Below the pieces are notes generated by a model, which was not told where the DNA came from, did not search any database, and saw only the letters and a program-made list of their open reading frames with translations. A DNA stretch of 64,000 nt, from the NCBI GenBank assembly GCA_038501785.1, contig JBAMJR010000003.1:396001-460000 (forward strand), in the 5' to 3' direction. Each line of letters opens with the position of its first letter. Position 1 is the first letter of the stretch. This document shows, one piece after another, positions 22,170 through 34,272 of this stretch. The DNA comes from Myoxocephalus aenaeus (Eukaryota; Chordata; Actinopteri; Perciformes; Cottidae). The position numbers were made by a program, and so were the translations under genes.

Positions 22170-22308
22170 CTGCTCTTTGTATCCGGACTTCCGGGTTGAA
22201 AACAGCGTCCAGTAGTCTCCGTTGTCGCTCGTTCTCCTCTTTTGATCTAGAAAGTTCCTCCTCGTTCTCTGCTGTCGTTCTTTCAAACAGCATTTTGACT
22301 TTAGACAT
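22170..22308 (-). CDS. ZNF-B exon 1: N-terminal coiled-coil region
   Basis: The ATG at 22308 opens 46 codons to a GT donor after 22170, phase 1. Protein and nucleotide sequence look the same as exon 1 of ZNF-A, D and F. The next exon 2 downstream on this strand is 15323-13753, so the intron is about 6.8 kb and holds two MITEs, a composite MITE and a V-SINE. Confidence 0.8.
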
Positions 22309-22680
22309 TTTCACAACGACAGAAACGTTTCCTCCACACAAACTCCGTCACTAACCCCGTTTCCTCTCCATTGAACTGGGACGAGCTGTGTCTGTTTCCA
22401 GCATGCTAAGCTAACTTCAGTATCTCTGTAGGCTACCGGGAGATGAGTCAGAGGAACAACATCCGGGAACAAAGGTGAACATCTAGAAGTCCATTCAGAA
22501 GGTTTATCCAGACATACAGAGACTCTGCTGGATCAGTACTGAAGGAGCTACCTTCACTTTATCAACACAACAACGAGACGCTGCTGTTGCTCCTGACGGT
22601 AGCCGCCATGTTGCTAACGGAGGAGCATCCGGGTCAGCTGCAGCCTGCGGGGTCACCTTCAAAATAAAAGCCTGTGGCTT
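22309..22680 (-). promoter_or_regulatory. 5' untranslated region and promoter of ZNF-B
   Basis: Near-identical to the ZNF-A promoter, with the YY1-type CAACATGGCGGC on the minus strand at 22602-22613. Few substitutions (for example T for G just outside the element). No TATA box seen. Confidence 0.55.
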
Positions 22681-23319
22681 TACTGACAGACTTGCGCATT
22701 TTATGAAAATAATTTTTCATCATTGTCAACTTAAGTTAGTGGTTGTTATAATTGTCTTGATCTAAATATGTGCATTTTAAATAAGTTGAATGGATGGATG
22801 GATGGATACATACTTTTTGTTTTACCATAAATAATACATCTAGTGTCCAGTTGACCTATTGTCTGTATTCTGAAAGGAGACCAGTGTACCAGAGCAGGCA
22901 GAAACACAGCTAGCCAAACCAAAGTGAACGACCTCAAATTAAGTACTTTATTTTAAGATGCAAGTATTTAAAAAAAAAAATGGAAACGTGTAAATACTGT
23001 AATACTGTACAGATAGTTTTTAGCTGCAATGGTTAGTAATATTGTCTGATCCTCTCCATACTTGTACTCTTTATACTTGTCTTGATCCGGCCTTGATTCC
23101 GGCCTCTCGCTTACCGGAGCTTTGTCAGCCGGTCATATCTGCTCATGTGGTGAACTGGGTTTTGGGAAGAATCATCAGCGGAAACGTTCCTGGATGATGA
23201 TTTTTATTTACTTTATCTGCTGATGAATTCAAGTTTTATTTGAATCTATAATATGACATCGTATGGTATTTATTGATTATATTATTTATCAGGCTGCACG
23301 GTGGTGTAGAGGCAAGGAC
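22681..23319. other. Upstream flank of ZNF-B
   Basis: No gene. Matches 9650-10190 upstream of ZNF-A. A GGAT tetranucleotide run lies at 22790-22805. Confidence 0.55.
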
Positions 23320-23588
23320 TTTGGCAAAAGTTTTCATCAAATTAAACTAAATGATATTGCGAAAGATGGACGTTAAGGTTAGCAGGAATAATAGAACAAA
23401 ACTAAATGAAAATCAGCTGTTTAAATTATCACGATATTCACCGCGAGTTCCTCCTTAACCGTAACAAAATAGCTGAAGTACATTTTGTTCTTTGACCTCC
23501 AGAAATGTAGCAGTCATCACGCCAAGTATGAAAAGCAGAACGTTGGCCAAATTGACAATAGTAAAAATAAAATAAAGGCTTTCTAGGT

Positions 23589-24065
23589 CAGCGGTCCCCA
23601 ACTTCTTTTATTATTTTTCAAATTTATTTTGAAAAATGACCAGATACATCCGTCTGTGCGTTACCTCATTGACGTGATATGTTACCCCACAAATTAAACT
23701 AAGAGTATCCTGAGATCGCCAAAAAAAGCTCTGAAAACCTGCTTCCATTTCCAACATCCTGTCTTTGTGAAGCAGGTTCTATTTAAGTTACAGAGTGCAC
23801 ATAAAGGTTTAAGTTACGGAGTAGAGTTAGTAGACTGGACATAATAAACAACACACGCCGGGGTTCGTTTTCTCCCATCACCCCGAGATGGGACCGTCTT
23901 GTAGCAGAGAAACAAGCTCAGGCGTAATGGTGAGTTGTATCTTTATGCACTTTATAATTGTCTTTATGCTGGTCATATTTATCGGCCACACCGTGAAGGC
24001 CGGTCCGTGAAAATATTGTGTTAGACGAAACCGGTCCGTGGCACAAAAAAGGTTGGGGACCGCTG
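23589..24065. mobile_element. hAT-type MITE with 8 bp target duplication
   Basis: Begins 'CAGCGGTCCCCAACTT' and ends 'AAGGTTGGGGACCGCTG', a CAG..CTG inverted repeat of the hAT-Charlie kind. TTCTAGGT flanks both sides (23581-23588, 24066-24073). The right arm at about 48190-48215 shows the empty site with a single TTCTAGGT (inverted). 477 bp, no coding. Confidence 0.92.
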
Positions 24066-24577
24066 TTCTAGGTGACACGAGACAATAGTAAAAATAAAAT
24101 TAAGGCTTTCTCTGGGACACAAGACATTAATTAACATCAGGCAGTTAAAAACTGTTTCAACTATCAATCATATCTTTTCCAAGAACCTTCCTGTGAGTTT
24201 ACAGTTACATAGAAGCTTATTTCTAGGGAATTATACAAAACAATGGGATCTGTAAAATGAAGTGTCATCAAGGTTTCAGTAACACAAAGTAAACTTGCAT
24301 AAGTAGATTTGTATGTAGATTTTAAAACATTATGCAGCTAAATGCATTTTTAAACAAATGTATTTGAACAGAGTTTTTAGTTTGTTTTTAGTTTCCTCCA
24401 TTACAGAATGTTGTCATTGTTTTAAAAAAGATTCATCATATGTTCAGAAAACCCTTTGTCTCCCATCTCATTTACAAACAAATTACGTTTTCCTTTAAAA
24501 AAAAAAAAAAAAACACAACAGAAAGAGAAGAACGAAAACTTCCATCATTAATCTTTCACAACTGGAACAAACTAATT

Positions 24578-26049
24578 CTATTCTCTGTGGACTCTCATGT
24601 GTGTCTTCAGACTTCTCTTTTCTTTAAATCTATTTCCACAAACCTCACAACTGAATGGCTTCTCTCCGGTGTCGACTCTCATGTGTGTCTTCAGATGTCC
24701 CTGTACTCTAAATCTTTTCCCACATTCATCACAACTGAATGGCTTCTCTCCTGTGTGGACTCTCATGTGTGTCTTCAGACTTCCCTGGTCTGTAAATCTG
24801 TTCCCACAAACATCACAACTGAATGGCTTCTCTCCTGTGTGGACTCTCATGTGTTTCTTCAGACTTCCCTGTACTGTAAATCTTTTCCCACAAACATCAC
24901 AACTGAATGGCTTCTCTCCTGTGTGGACTCTCATGTGTTTCTTCAGACTTCCCTGTTCTGTAAATCTTTTCCCACATTCATCACAACTGAATGGCTTCTC
25001 TCCTGTGTGGACTCTCATGTGTGACTTCAGATGTCCCTGTACTGTAAATCTTTTCCCACATTCATCACAACTAAATGGCTTCTCTCCTGTGTGGACTCTC
25101 ATGTGTTTCTTCAGACTTCCCTGATCTGTAAATCTTTTCCCACAAACATCACAACTGAATGGCTTCTCTCCTGTGTGGACTCTCATGTGTTTCTTCAGAT
25201 TTCCCTGATCTGTAAATCTTTTCCCACAAACATCACAACTGAATGGCTTCTCTCCTGTGTGGACTCTGATGTGTTTCTTCAGACTTCCCTGATCTGTAAA
25301 TCTTTTCCCACATTCATCACAACTGAATGGCTTCTCTCCTGTGTGGACTCTCATGTGTCTCTTCAGATGTCCCTGCCTTGTAAATCTTTTCCCACATTCA
25401 TCACAACTGAATGGCTTCTCTCCTGTGTGGACTCTCATGTGTCTCTTCAGATGTCCCTGCCTTGTAAATCTTTTCCTACAAACATCACAACTAAATGCCC
25501 TGGTCTCCTTCCAAACAGTGTCCCCGTCTTCACTTTCAGGTCCAGAATATGGTTCTTGCGAATCCACATAACTGACTTCAGTCTCAGAAGATTCTGAAGC
25601 CTTTGCATGATCAGCATTTAGATGTGAATGACGATGTGTATTTAGGTTCCTGGCTGGTCCTGACTCCCCACAGTCCTCTCCGTCAGTTTCAGTTTGTATC
25701 GCTGTAGCTGACCTGCCAGCTGGAGGCTCTGCCTCTTTATTGTCCGCCGTCTGGCTTTGATGAAGCCGTGAGGTCTCAGGTTCATCATCTTCACTCTTCA
25801 CAGTAACAGCAGTGGATAGGAACTTGGTGATATCAGCCTCCTCCAGCACATTAAGCTGCTCTCCCTCTAGACGGGTCCAGAGATCCTCCTTTTCCTCTTT
25901 TATGTGGAAGGGATCCTTTTCCTCTTTTACGTAGAGGGGCTCCTTTTCCTCTTTTATGTGGAGGGGATCCGGGTCCTCTGGGTCCTCCTGTTTCAGGTCC
26001 AGGCACTCAGGGGGGGCATCTGCATTAATCGCCAACAGCTGCTGGACAT
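24578..26049 (-). CDS. ZNF-C exon 2: acidic linker and eleven C2H2 fingers
   Basis: Starts after an AG acceptor ('TCCCTGCAG', 26050-26058 on the minus strand) and joins in phase 1 to exon 1 at 27964-28108, giving 538 residues. The linker has H-I-K-E-E, Y-V-K-E-E and H-I-K-E-E motifs and 'TVKSEDDE'. Eleven fingers of the type F-S-C-D-[VE]-C-G-K-R-F-T follow. Contact residues (-1,2,3,6): RGHR, RGHR, DGSK, DGNK, DGSK, VGHS, EGSK, VGSK, DGST, VGHT, ERST. In finger 10 the last zinc ligand is changed (H-M-R-V-D), so it probably folds poorly. Closest relative is ZNF-E in the opposite arm, with only seven fingers. Confidence 0.92.
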
Positions 26050-26459
26050 CTGCAGGGAGCACATTATGGACAATTGTGACTTCAGACTGATATCAGCTTT
26101 CATTAGTGGAGACATTCAAGGAGTTTGTCTATGTTAGAAAAAGTGTTACTCGACACCGGTTGTATGATTTTACAACCGGGTATTAGGGTAAAGTTCACTC
26201 AATCGTAACAGGCCATAAAACATCATATATTTAGAGGAAATCAGTTTCTTCCCAACAACTAAATAAATACACAATACAATAACACAATGACATTTGTAAA
26301 CAGCAGGACAGTAGTGCAAAGGGCGCTGGAATAAATATGGAATGTTGAATGTAAAAAGATTGATTTTATACAAGATTTCATACAGTGTTTCCGTCCGAGG
26401 AAACAAGTTGTTTCAGATCACCAGACCAAAAGGCTCGATCGACAGACGAGAAAATTGTA

Positions 26460-26634
26460 GAACATTCTCAGCTCTCTATATAACAGAGCACAACACATCA
26501 TAAGGGACACAACACACCACATCATCAGGGACACAACACACTCCCAGCACAGACTCTTCTCGCTCCAGACGCTACAGGAGTCACAAGTCCAGAACCACGA
26601 GACTGACGAACAGTTTCTACCCATCAGGCTGGTG

Positions 26635-26697
<63 letters not shown>

Positions 26698-26890
26698 GCA
26701 ATGCATAGTGCACTTTATACACTGAGCAATACTATTACTATATTTTGTGCCTTATTTTTATTTATTCATTACCTTAAGTTTATTGTAATTCTGTGAGTTA
26801 GGAGGACCCAGCAGAATAAGCTTTTCATTGGACAGAGTGACTGTCTGTTATCTGTGCATATGACAATAACAATATCTCTTGAATGTGTGA
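26460..26890 (+). mobile_element. LINE 3' fragment with CA repeat
   Basis: Corresponds inverted to 43375-44040. The end of the reverse transcriptase frame is visible (codons for 'HIIRDTTH' twice, then 'RLFSL.PS' with frame damage), then a 58 bp CA run (26637-26694) and the tail 'TGCATATGACAATA'. Clade uncertain, Rex1/CR1-like by the C-terminal motif. Confidence 0.55.
26637..26694. repeat. CA microsatellite
   Basis: About 29 uninterrupted CA units inside the LINE fragment. The right arm has a GT run at the same place (43606-43642). Confidence 0.95.
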
Positions 26891-27960
26891 TGAATCTGGT
26901 GACCGAGACAGACAACCGCTGCAGCTGTGAAGTGAACACAACACGCATGCGCAGGAAACCAGTAGGTTTAACAACACTTGGGGTGGAACATGTGATGGGA
27001 AAATATCTATATGCTGTATTTTAAAGTTAAATCTCTGAATGTAACTGATGTTTCAATATGATGTGCTTAGATCAATAATTAACTACTGAAAAACATGTTT
27101 TTCTTAAGTTCGTGAAGGCATTCCGGTTCATGCTAGCTGATAAAAGCCCCAAGGGGCCAATGACTTGGTTTTAAGGACAATGACTTGGTTTTAAGGCTGA
27201 TAACCTGTTTATATAACGTTCAAAGTACGCTGATGAAAACTCTGAGAGGCTAATGACTTGTTTTATATAATGATCAAGGCACGAACCACGCAGGAGGAAC
27301 AGATGAAATGCTGACATGGGACACTGTTAGCGTGTGCAATTATTGGATGTCTGGTGTAGCGTCCGGAAGAACTTAGTCAAACAACTTCTCTCATTCTCTG
27401 AATTTATTTTCCTTGATCACAAGTAGAGTAACAAGCGCTGCAATCGCGATAGCAGGGAGTCATCCAGTCAACACGCAGGTTGACCGTCCAAAAAACACCC
27501 CGAACAGCCGGAAGTTCGGCTCTTTAATACACGGTTTTCCGTCATGAACATCTAACATTTCTATTGGCTCTAACCTTTCTAAGAGGAGGAGAATCGCGTC
27601 CTCATCTATTCTCACAGGGCTGAACGTGCAACGACCAGTCTGCTTCCCTAATGTCAACATACTGATAAACAGGTGTGAGTGTTGTGGTGCAGAGCGTGGA
27701 ACCTTGAGGAACAGACAACCGGACTGTTCTCACAGAAACTTCTCACAGAAAGTATTTGTTAAACTGACCTCGCACAACCTGAACTCTAATAGGCAGAAGA
27801 ATAATGAAATGAAGAATATCTACAGAATATAACGATTTATATTATCAGACACACAGTCCAACGTACATCCATTTTTGATTGAAACCTTTTTGAGCTAACC
27901 TCCCGAACGACATAGAATTATTTCCATTACAAACACCGGGAACAATAATGAAAAAGCACA
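26890..27960. other. ZNF-C intron, 5' part
   Basis: No gene. 27610-27845 recurs inverted at 11994-12240. The corresponding part of the right arm is shorter, so this block was gained here or lost there. Confidence 0.5.
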
Positions 27961-27963
27961 AAC

Positions 27964-28108
27964 CTGATCTGTGTAGCTCATGTTCTCTTAATAGAGAAAC
28001 GGTCTCCTCATAATCTTCTATTAATCCGTGCAACTCCCCAAAAGCCTCTTCAACGGCCGCGTGGACTCGCTGCTTCACCAACAGTCTCAGCATTTCTTCT
28101 TGAGACAT
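27964..28108 (-). CDS. ZNF-C exon 1: N-terminal coiled-coil region, C/E type
   Basis: The ATG at 28108 opens 48 codons to a GT donor after 27964, phase 1. The peptide M-S-Q-E-E-M-L-R-L-L-V-K-Q-R-V keeps the 'LLVKQRV.AAVEEAFGEL' helix that the A/B/D/F exon lacks, then 'EDYEETVSLLREHEL'. It is likely a coiled coil or dimerisation region. A pyrimidine-rich acceptor ('GTGTCCACAG' on the minus strand, 28174 upward) precedes it, so a non-coding exon lies upstream. Confidence 0.82.
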
Positions 28109-28260
28109 GGAGACGCGGCTGCAGCGAAGAGTCACAACATTTCCTCCTGACGTCTAAAACCACTTCTCCTTGAGCTGTGGACACGTCACGGGGTCAAGGA
28201 AAGATGGGAAGGAGACTTCACGAGGAGTTAGGAAAAGACAACCGCGTGTTTACAGGATCC

Positions 28261-29545
28261 GGCTGCAGTCGAATAGTCCTTTCTGGTGAGGAACCTTCCT
28301 AACTGAGTGAAATGAACCGGAAGTACTGAAGTGTCCGCCATGATAAGTGTCAATCATTGTCCAAACGCAAAGGAAAGGAGCTTCATGCTTCCTAACTTAG
28401 CTCCTTTAGCATAGGAAACACTGGACCTGCCTTTACGAAAGGAAAGGAGAGAATGCCGACCCACAATTTCTTGCGGCGGCAACTTTTAAAGTGACGTATC
28501 ATTCGGCCGTTCACGAGAACAGACAAACACAGATCATGTAAATAACTATTATCATAACTTGGAAATACTTTCAATAATCTGTTAAACCTGCTGGCAAACT
28601 GTGAACGTTACATTGATGTTGCTGAAAACTGCTGTAAAGTGATAAAACTGCTGTAAAGTGATAAACTGCTGTATTGATATTCTCTCTGGTGTTGTCCTGC
28701 AGCCTCATTCTTTTATTTTATTTGACTTCTGTTACAGAAGCTTTGATGAAAGAGTTAAACTGGATGAGCTCTTGAGTCATGTTTCTGATTATCATCTTTT
28801 TCAACTATTTTGTCACATTACAATAAAACATATCAAGTCAACACGAGTTGTGTGGTGTACACAGAGTACAAAGCTACTAGACTGTCTCTTTGTTCAGTTT
28901 CAAACATGCTGAATTAAATACCTTATTGCACTAATAATGTGTGTATATATGTGTCTCATATCCCTTTATGTTGTTATGGTTTATATGCAGATTATAATCT
29001 GAACATGAGAATATGCAGACAACAGTTTATGAAACACAACTCAGTTTAACCTAGAAGTGTTGACTTGATATGTTTTATTGTAATGTGACAAAATAGTTGA
29101 TCAAATAAAAGAATGAGGCTGCAGTACAACACCAGAGAGAATATCAATACAGCAGTTTGATCACTTTACAGCAGTTTGATCACTTTACAGCAGTTTTTAA
29201 CAACAGCAATGTAACGTTGGTAGTTTTCCAGCAGGTTTAACAGATTATTGAAAGTATTTCCAAGTTATAGCAACGCTTATTTACATGATCTGTGTTTGTC
29301 TTCATGGTCGTTTGTTCTCGTGAACGGCTGAATGATATGTCACTTTAAATGTTGCCTTTCCTTTTCGTAAAGGCAGGTCCAGTGTTTCCTATGCTAAAGG
29401 AGCTAAGTTAGGAAGCATTGAAGCTCCTTTCCTTTGCGTTTAGAGAACTCGACCGGCTCTTATCATGGCGGACACGTCGGTACTTCCGGTTCGTTTCACT
29501 CAGTTAGGAAGGTTCCTCACCAGAAAGGACTATTCGACTGCAGCC
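28261..29545. mobile_element. Foldback element with long inverted arms, copy 1
   Basis: Begins 'GGCTGCAGTCGAATAGTCC' and ends with its reverse complement. The arms stay complementary for about 500 bp ('CTTTCTGGTGAGGAACC', 'CATGATAAG', 'CTGCTGTAAAGTGAT', 'GTCACATTACAATAAAACA'), with a loop near 28845-29060. One unpaired insert lies near 28728-28800. No transposase. It sits in the 5' intron of ZNF-C. Copy 2 is at the matching place in ZNF-E, so insertion predates the arm duplication. Confidence 0.8.
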
Positions 29546-29736
29546 TGTATCAAGAGGCTGAGCTAACGCTAAGCTAACAATAAGCTAACCTGAGCTAGCT
29601 TCACGTTCACAGCACGTCTCGTTTCAAAAGTTCAGATAAAACGAGTCAACCACACGTCGCTACAATAAGTACATCTGATACAGTACGACGTTGTAGTTCA
29701 ACCTGAACACGTTTAAAAGTCATAATATGAACTCAC

Positions 29737-29815
29737 CAGTCACGAGCTGTTTATGGAGCGGAGCAACGAGCGGCATCAAGCTAGCGACAGCGACTTCCGG
29801 GACGACGCATTTAAT
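29737..29815 (-). other. Putative non-coding first exon of ZNF-C
   Basis: Minus strand: 'CCGGAAGTCGCTGTCGC' (an ETS-type site at its start), then sequence ending 'CTCGTGACTG' before the donor GTGAGT (29736-29731). The same exon and donor are kept in ZNF-E (about 41975-42038). The start is not defined by the sequence. Confidence 0.5.
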
Positions 29816-29829
29816 GTTTCAAAATAAAG

Positions 29830-30400
29830 TCCCACAGATTTATTGAAAATGTATTAAGCGTGGTAGAATAGCTTCTGGCCTCATTGGCAAAATCTTTTTT
29901 CGGATTTTGCATTTTTTTAACTGCCTTGTGTATTGTTCATTCCTGCATAACCCGTTGACTTGATGTCAGCAGTATTTTAGCTACTCCACCTCCTCGACCG
30001 GTTCCTCGAGGAATGTGCATATTTATATGACTTGGAGGAGTTGATTCATTTAGGCGGACATATTCTTCATGACTCAGCCAGGTTTTATTTAAATCTACTT
30101 TTCATTATTATTTACTTATTAACTTATTTAAAATGCACATATTTATATCAAGAAAAGTACACACTATGAATGGGGAGTGTGGTCCTGCCACCTGACAGAC
30201 ATAGAAAGCTCAGTCTTTGGACCTCTTTATTTATAGAAACATGTTAATGACCATGGTTGGATCTGTGTTGGGAAATAGTTTTTAAGCTTTAATTTCCAAG
30301 TGAACAACAACTAACTTAAGATGATAATGATGAAATATTAGTTTTGATAAAATGCGCAAGTCTGATATTAAAGCATAGAAGCTTCTGAAAGCTTTTATTT
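29830..30400. other. Shared region between the divergent ZNF-C and ZNF-D promoters
   Basis: No gene. Matches inverted 41200-41950 in the right arm. AT-rich. Confidence 0.5.
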
Positions 30401-30753
30401 TGAAGGTGACCCCGCAGGCTGCAGCTGACCCGGATGCTCCTCCATTAGCAACATGGCGGCTACCGTCAGGAGCAACAGCAGCGTCTCGTTGTTGTGTTGA
30501 TAAAGTGAAGGTAGCTCCTTCAGTACTGATCCAGCAGAGTCTCTGTATGTCTGGATAAACCTTCTGAATGGACTTCTAGATGTTCACCTTTGTTCCCGGA
30601 TGTTGTTCCTCTGACTCATCTCCCGGTAGCCTACAGAGATACTGAAGTTAGCTTAGCATGCTACAAACAGACACAGCTCGTCCCAGTTCAATGGAGAGGA
30701 AACGGGGTTAGTGACGGAGTTTGTGTGGAGGAAACGTTTCTGTCGTTGTGAAA
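30400..30753 (+). promoter_or_regulatory. Promoter and 5' untranslated region of ZNF-D
   Basis: Same sequence as the ZNF-A, B and F promoters, with CAACATGGCGGC at 30449-30460 (YY1-type). It lies about 650 bp from the putative ZNF-C first exon on the other strand, so the two genes are head to head and may share regulation. Confidence 0.55.
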
Positions 30754-30892
30754 ATGTCTAAAGTCAAAATGCTGTTTGAAAGAACGACAGCAGAGAACGA
30801 GGAGGAACTTTCTAGATCAAAAGAGGAGAACGAGCGACAACGGAGACTACTGGACGCTGTTTTCAACCCGGAAGTCCGGATACAAAGAGCAG
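30754..30892 (+). CDS. ZNF-D exon 1: N-terminal coiled-coil region
   Basis: The ATG at 30754 opens 46 codons to the donor 'GCAG|GTTGG' (GT at 30893), phase 1. Same protein as exon 1 of A, B and F. It pairs with exon 2 at 35868 across a 5.0 kb intron that contains a MITE and the large GT/GC array. Confidence 0.82.
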
Positions 30893-31389
30893 GTTGGTGG
30901 TCTTTGTTCTGTTAGGTAGTGACGTGTCCTTTCGTGTCGAGGCTTTGAAGCGTGTGTCGAGTAATCAGGAAGATTTTTGTGTCGCGCGTATCGAGCTACG
31001 GCGAGCCGGCCGTACCACGTGACTGATTCAGGAAATGGTTCGTGGGTTTGGCGTGCGACTCGAAATACAAGGGGCAGCAAAACGCAATGGATTCCCTCAC
31101 AAGCGTAGCTGGGTGAACCAAACATTGGAAGATTGGAGAACCCCTAGAGCAGTGTAGCATTGTCTTTCAATGGGAACTGTGTTGTTGGTCACCCTTTTTT
31201 GCCAGTGCATTAACGTTTGGTGTCAGTTTGGTTCTCAGGACAGATCTGAGGTGTTCATCAGGTAACTGGGATGTGTGGTGTGATGTGTTGATGTTCATCA
31301 CGCTGAACGTCTGGGATGCTGCTGCTGTTTGTCCCGCAGGTAGAGCCAAACAGCAGCATCCTCTGTGACAATAATTATTAACAATAATT

Positions 31390-31830
31390 TCCACAACAAT
31401 GATGGTAGGAAGAAAAAAAAGTGTTATTGCTTTGTTAGACAAATGAAAATAAAGTTTATCTGTGCAAATAACTAATATTGAGTTACTACTAAATAGCTCA
31501 TTGTGGAAAACAATAAGCTAATTGTTTTGCAAAACAAAACAGAATGAGTGCAGATGTGTGAGCATCAGGTTGTATCAGCATTAGTGGAGCAGTGAGCTGC
31601 TTTCCTCTACACATCTTTATTTAAACGGGGTTGTAGATTTGACACGGCTCTCAATTCATGCTCAATGTTGAGACGCAACAGCAGCAAAGACGACCTCACG
31701 GAGATCTCTTAAATCGGCTTTTGGCAAAATGCCAAGAATCGGCGAGTCGCGCATGCGTAACCTGTTAACGGCATACGGTGACCATTTAAAATCTCTTGCC
31801 TGTAATAAATACCGCCCCAGTTTGATAAAT
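31390..31830. repeat. Internal fragment of the CAGTGTTTCCCC MITE family
   Basis: Shares 'GTTACTACTAAATAGCTCAT' and 'GGCGAGTCG.GCATGCG' blocks with 39240-39540 (copy 3) and, inverted, 16980-17290 (copy 1). Ends are missing. Confidence 0.65.
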
Positions 31831-32102
31831 ACTGACTTAAAGGAAACATGGTGTTCATTTATTTTAAAGACGACCACAAAGTGAGCAGGCTTTGTCACTG
31901 CAGTGTGTTTTTAATTTTTTTTTTAGGCTTTTGGAAGAATATTTCCAGAGCCTCGATATGCGAAGTCATAAACGTCATTTATGGAGCTGCGCAGGATGTT
32001 TGTCTTGACCTGCAAACACATGAACTGTTGGGCTTTAACAGTGAGAGCTCATAGCTTCAAATACTGATAGCATAGCAGCAAATCCCATTGTGAACGTGTG
32101 TG

Positions 32103-32138
<36 letters not shown>

Positions 32139-32139
32139 C

Positions 32140-32866
32140 TAGGGCTGTGCGGTTTTGGCATACCGTTTCAACCGGTATACCGGTTTTGGCTTTCCGTACG
32201 GTATGAATTTCTGACATACCGTCATACCGGTCGCCGCGCTTTGGCAGCAACAACATTTAACATTCACAGCTTGAAGCTGAAGGAGCAGCGGACGGAGCTA
32301 CTTAGCTCTCATGGAGACTCAGTTGACTTATGGTTTGAAGGGAATGACATCGTCAAAATGCATGCTGGGTAAATTACTTCGCCAAAATGCAAAGACTCTT
32401 CATGTGCAGGAAGAAGTCTCTTCCGGTGCGGCTAAGTGGGCGGGCTTTACCCAGAATGCATTTTGTCGATGTCATTTCTTTGAAACCGTGAGTCAACCTC
32501 TTTCCGTGAGACGTAAGTAGCTCAGACCGCTGGACACTCAGCTGTGACTGTAAACTTTAATTGTTGCCGCCTGCCGAAGAATGACAATAGTCGTCACGGC
32601 TGCGCATGCGCCACCAGTATGAAGGGATAGAAATAACTACATTCCCCTGGGTCCTAAATCCCTCCATGTTTAGCTTCCTAACACAACCTATGTACCAACG
32701 TACAATCGGCTGCTGGCCAGTTGCGAGCGAGTGGTGAAGAGCGATGGCGGCGGTCCTTTTCGCGTCAATAAATTAATGTGTTTATTCGGGGGGGAAAACA
32801 CCGTGAAACCGCCAGAATCCTACAAAATACCGTGATATGGATTTTTGGCCATACCGCCCAGCCCTA
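32140..32866. mobile_element. TAGGGCTG hAT-type MITE inserted in a GT repeat
   Basis: Begins 'TAGGGCTGTGCGGTTTTGGC' and ends 'GCCATACCGCCCAGCCCTA'. GT repeat lies directly on both sides (32093-32139 and from 32867), so it landed within the array. The 8 bp flanks GTGTGAGC and GTGCACGC agree at five positions, so the duplication has eroded or the array has drifted. 727 bp without transposase. A truncated copy is at 4501-4662. Confidence 0.72.
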
Positions 32867-33543
32867 GTGCACGCACACGTGTGTGCGTGTGAGCGCACGC
32901 GTGCGTGCGTGTGAGCGCACACGTGCGTGCGTGCGAGCGCACACGTGCGTGCGTGTGAGCGCACACGTGCGTGCGTGTGAGCGCACACGTGCGTGTGAGC
33001 GCGTGCGTGTGAACGCACACGTGCGTGCGTGTGAGCGCACACGTGCGTGCGTGTGCGTGTGAGCGCACACGTGCGTGTGCGTGTGTGTGTGCGTGTGCGT
33101 GTGAGCGCACACGTGCGTGCGTGCGTGCGAGCGCACACGTGCGTGCGTGCGAGCGCGTGCGTGCGTGCGAGCGCACACGTGCGTGCGTGCGAGCGCGTGC
33201 GTGCGTGCGAGCGCACACGTGCGTGCGTGCGAGCGCACACGTGCGTGCGTGCGTGCGAGCGCACACGTGTGTGCGTGTGAGCGCGCGCACACGTGCGTGC
33301 GTGCGTGCGAGCGCACACGTGTGTGCGTGTGAGCGCACACGTGCGTGCGTGTGAGCGCGTGCGTGTGAGCGCGTGCGTGTGAGCGCACACGTGCGTGCGT
33401 GTGCGTGTGAGCGCACACGTGCGTGTGCGTGTGTGTGTGCGTGTGCGTGTGAGCGCACACGTGCGTGTGCGTGTGTGTGTGTGTGTGCGAGCGCACACGT
33501 GTGTGTGTGTGTGTGCCAGCGCACGTGTGTGTGTGCGAGCGCA

Positions 33544-33581
<38 letters not shown>

Positions 33582-34168
33582 CGCACGTGTGTGTGTGTGT
33601 GCGAGCGCACGTGTGTGTGTGTGCGAGCGCACGCGTGTGTGCGTGTGTGTGTGTGTGCGAGCGCACGTGTGTGTGTGTGTGCGAGCGCACGTGTGTGTGT
33701 GTGTGTGTGTGCGAGTGCACACGTGTGTGTGTGTGTGTGTGTGCGAGCGCACACGTGTGTGCGTGTGAGCGCACGTGTGCGTGTGAGCGCACACGTGCGA
33801 GCGCGTGCGCGTGCGTGTGAGCGCGTGCGTGTGAGCGCGTGCGTGTGAGCGCGTGCGTGTGAGCGCGTGCGTGTGAGCGCGCGCGTGTGAGCGCACACGT
33901 GCGTGTGCGTGAGAGCGCACACGTGCGTGCGTGTGCGTGAGAGCGCACACGTGCGTGCGTGTGCGTGAGAGCGCACACGTGCGTGCGTGTGCGTGAGAGC
34001 GCACACGTGCGTGCGTGTGCGTGAGAGCGCACACGTGCGTGCGTGTGCGTGAGAGCGCACACGTGCGTGCGTGTGCGTGAGAGCGCACACGTGCGTGCGT
34101 GTGCGTGCGTGTGAGCGCACACGTGCGTGCGTGTGCGTGCGTGTGAGCGCACACGTGCGTGCGTGTGC

Positions 34169-34207
<39 letters not shown>

Positions 34208-34239
34208 CACGTGTGTGTGTGTGTGTGTGTGCGAGCGCA

Positions 34240-34272
<33 letters not shown>

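Larger units (their letters stand above)
23320..30920. repeat. Left arm of a 7.6 kb inverted duplication
   Basis: Corresponds in reverse to 40905-48550. Landmarks in order: the far 3' flank ('AGGACTTTGGCAAAA'), ZNF-C exon 2 against ZNF-E exon 2, LINE tail, coding exon 1, foldback element, 5' exon, then the ZNF-D promoter and exon 1 against a broken copy. The arms differ by insertions, finger number and a minisatellite. The spacer between the arms is about 10 kb. Confidence 0.85.

Noticed and set aside
24597..25597. Long antisense frames opposite the ZNF-C and ZNF-E fingers
   Set aside because: Shadow frames of the tandem finger repeat, with no independent domain.
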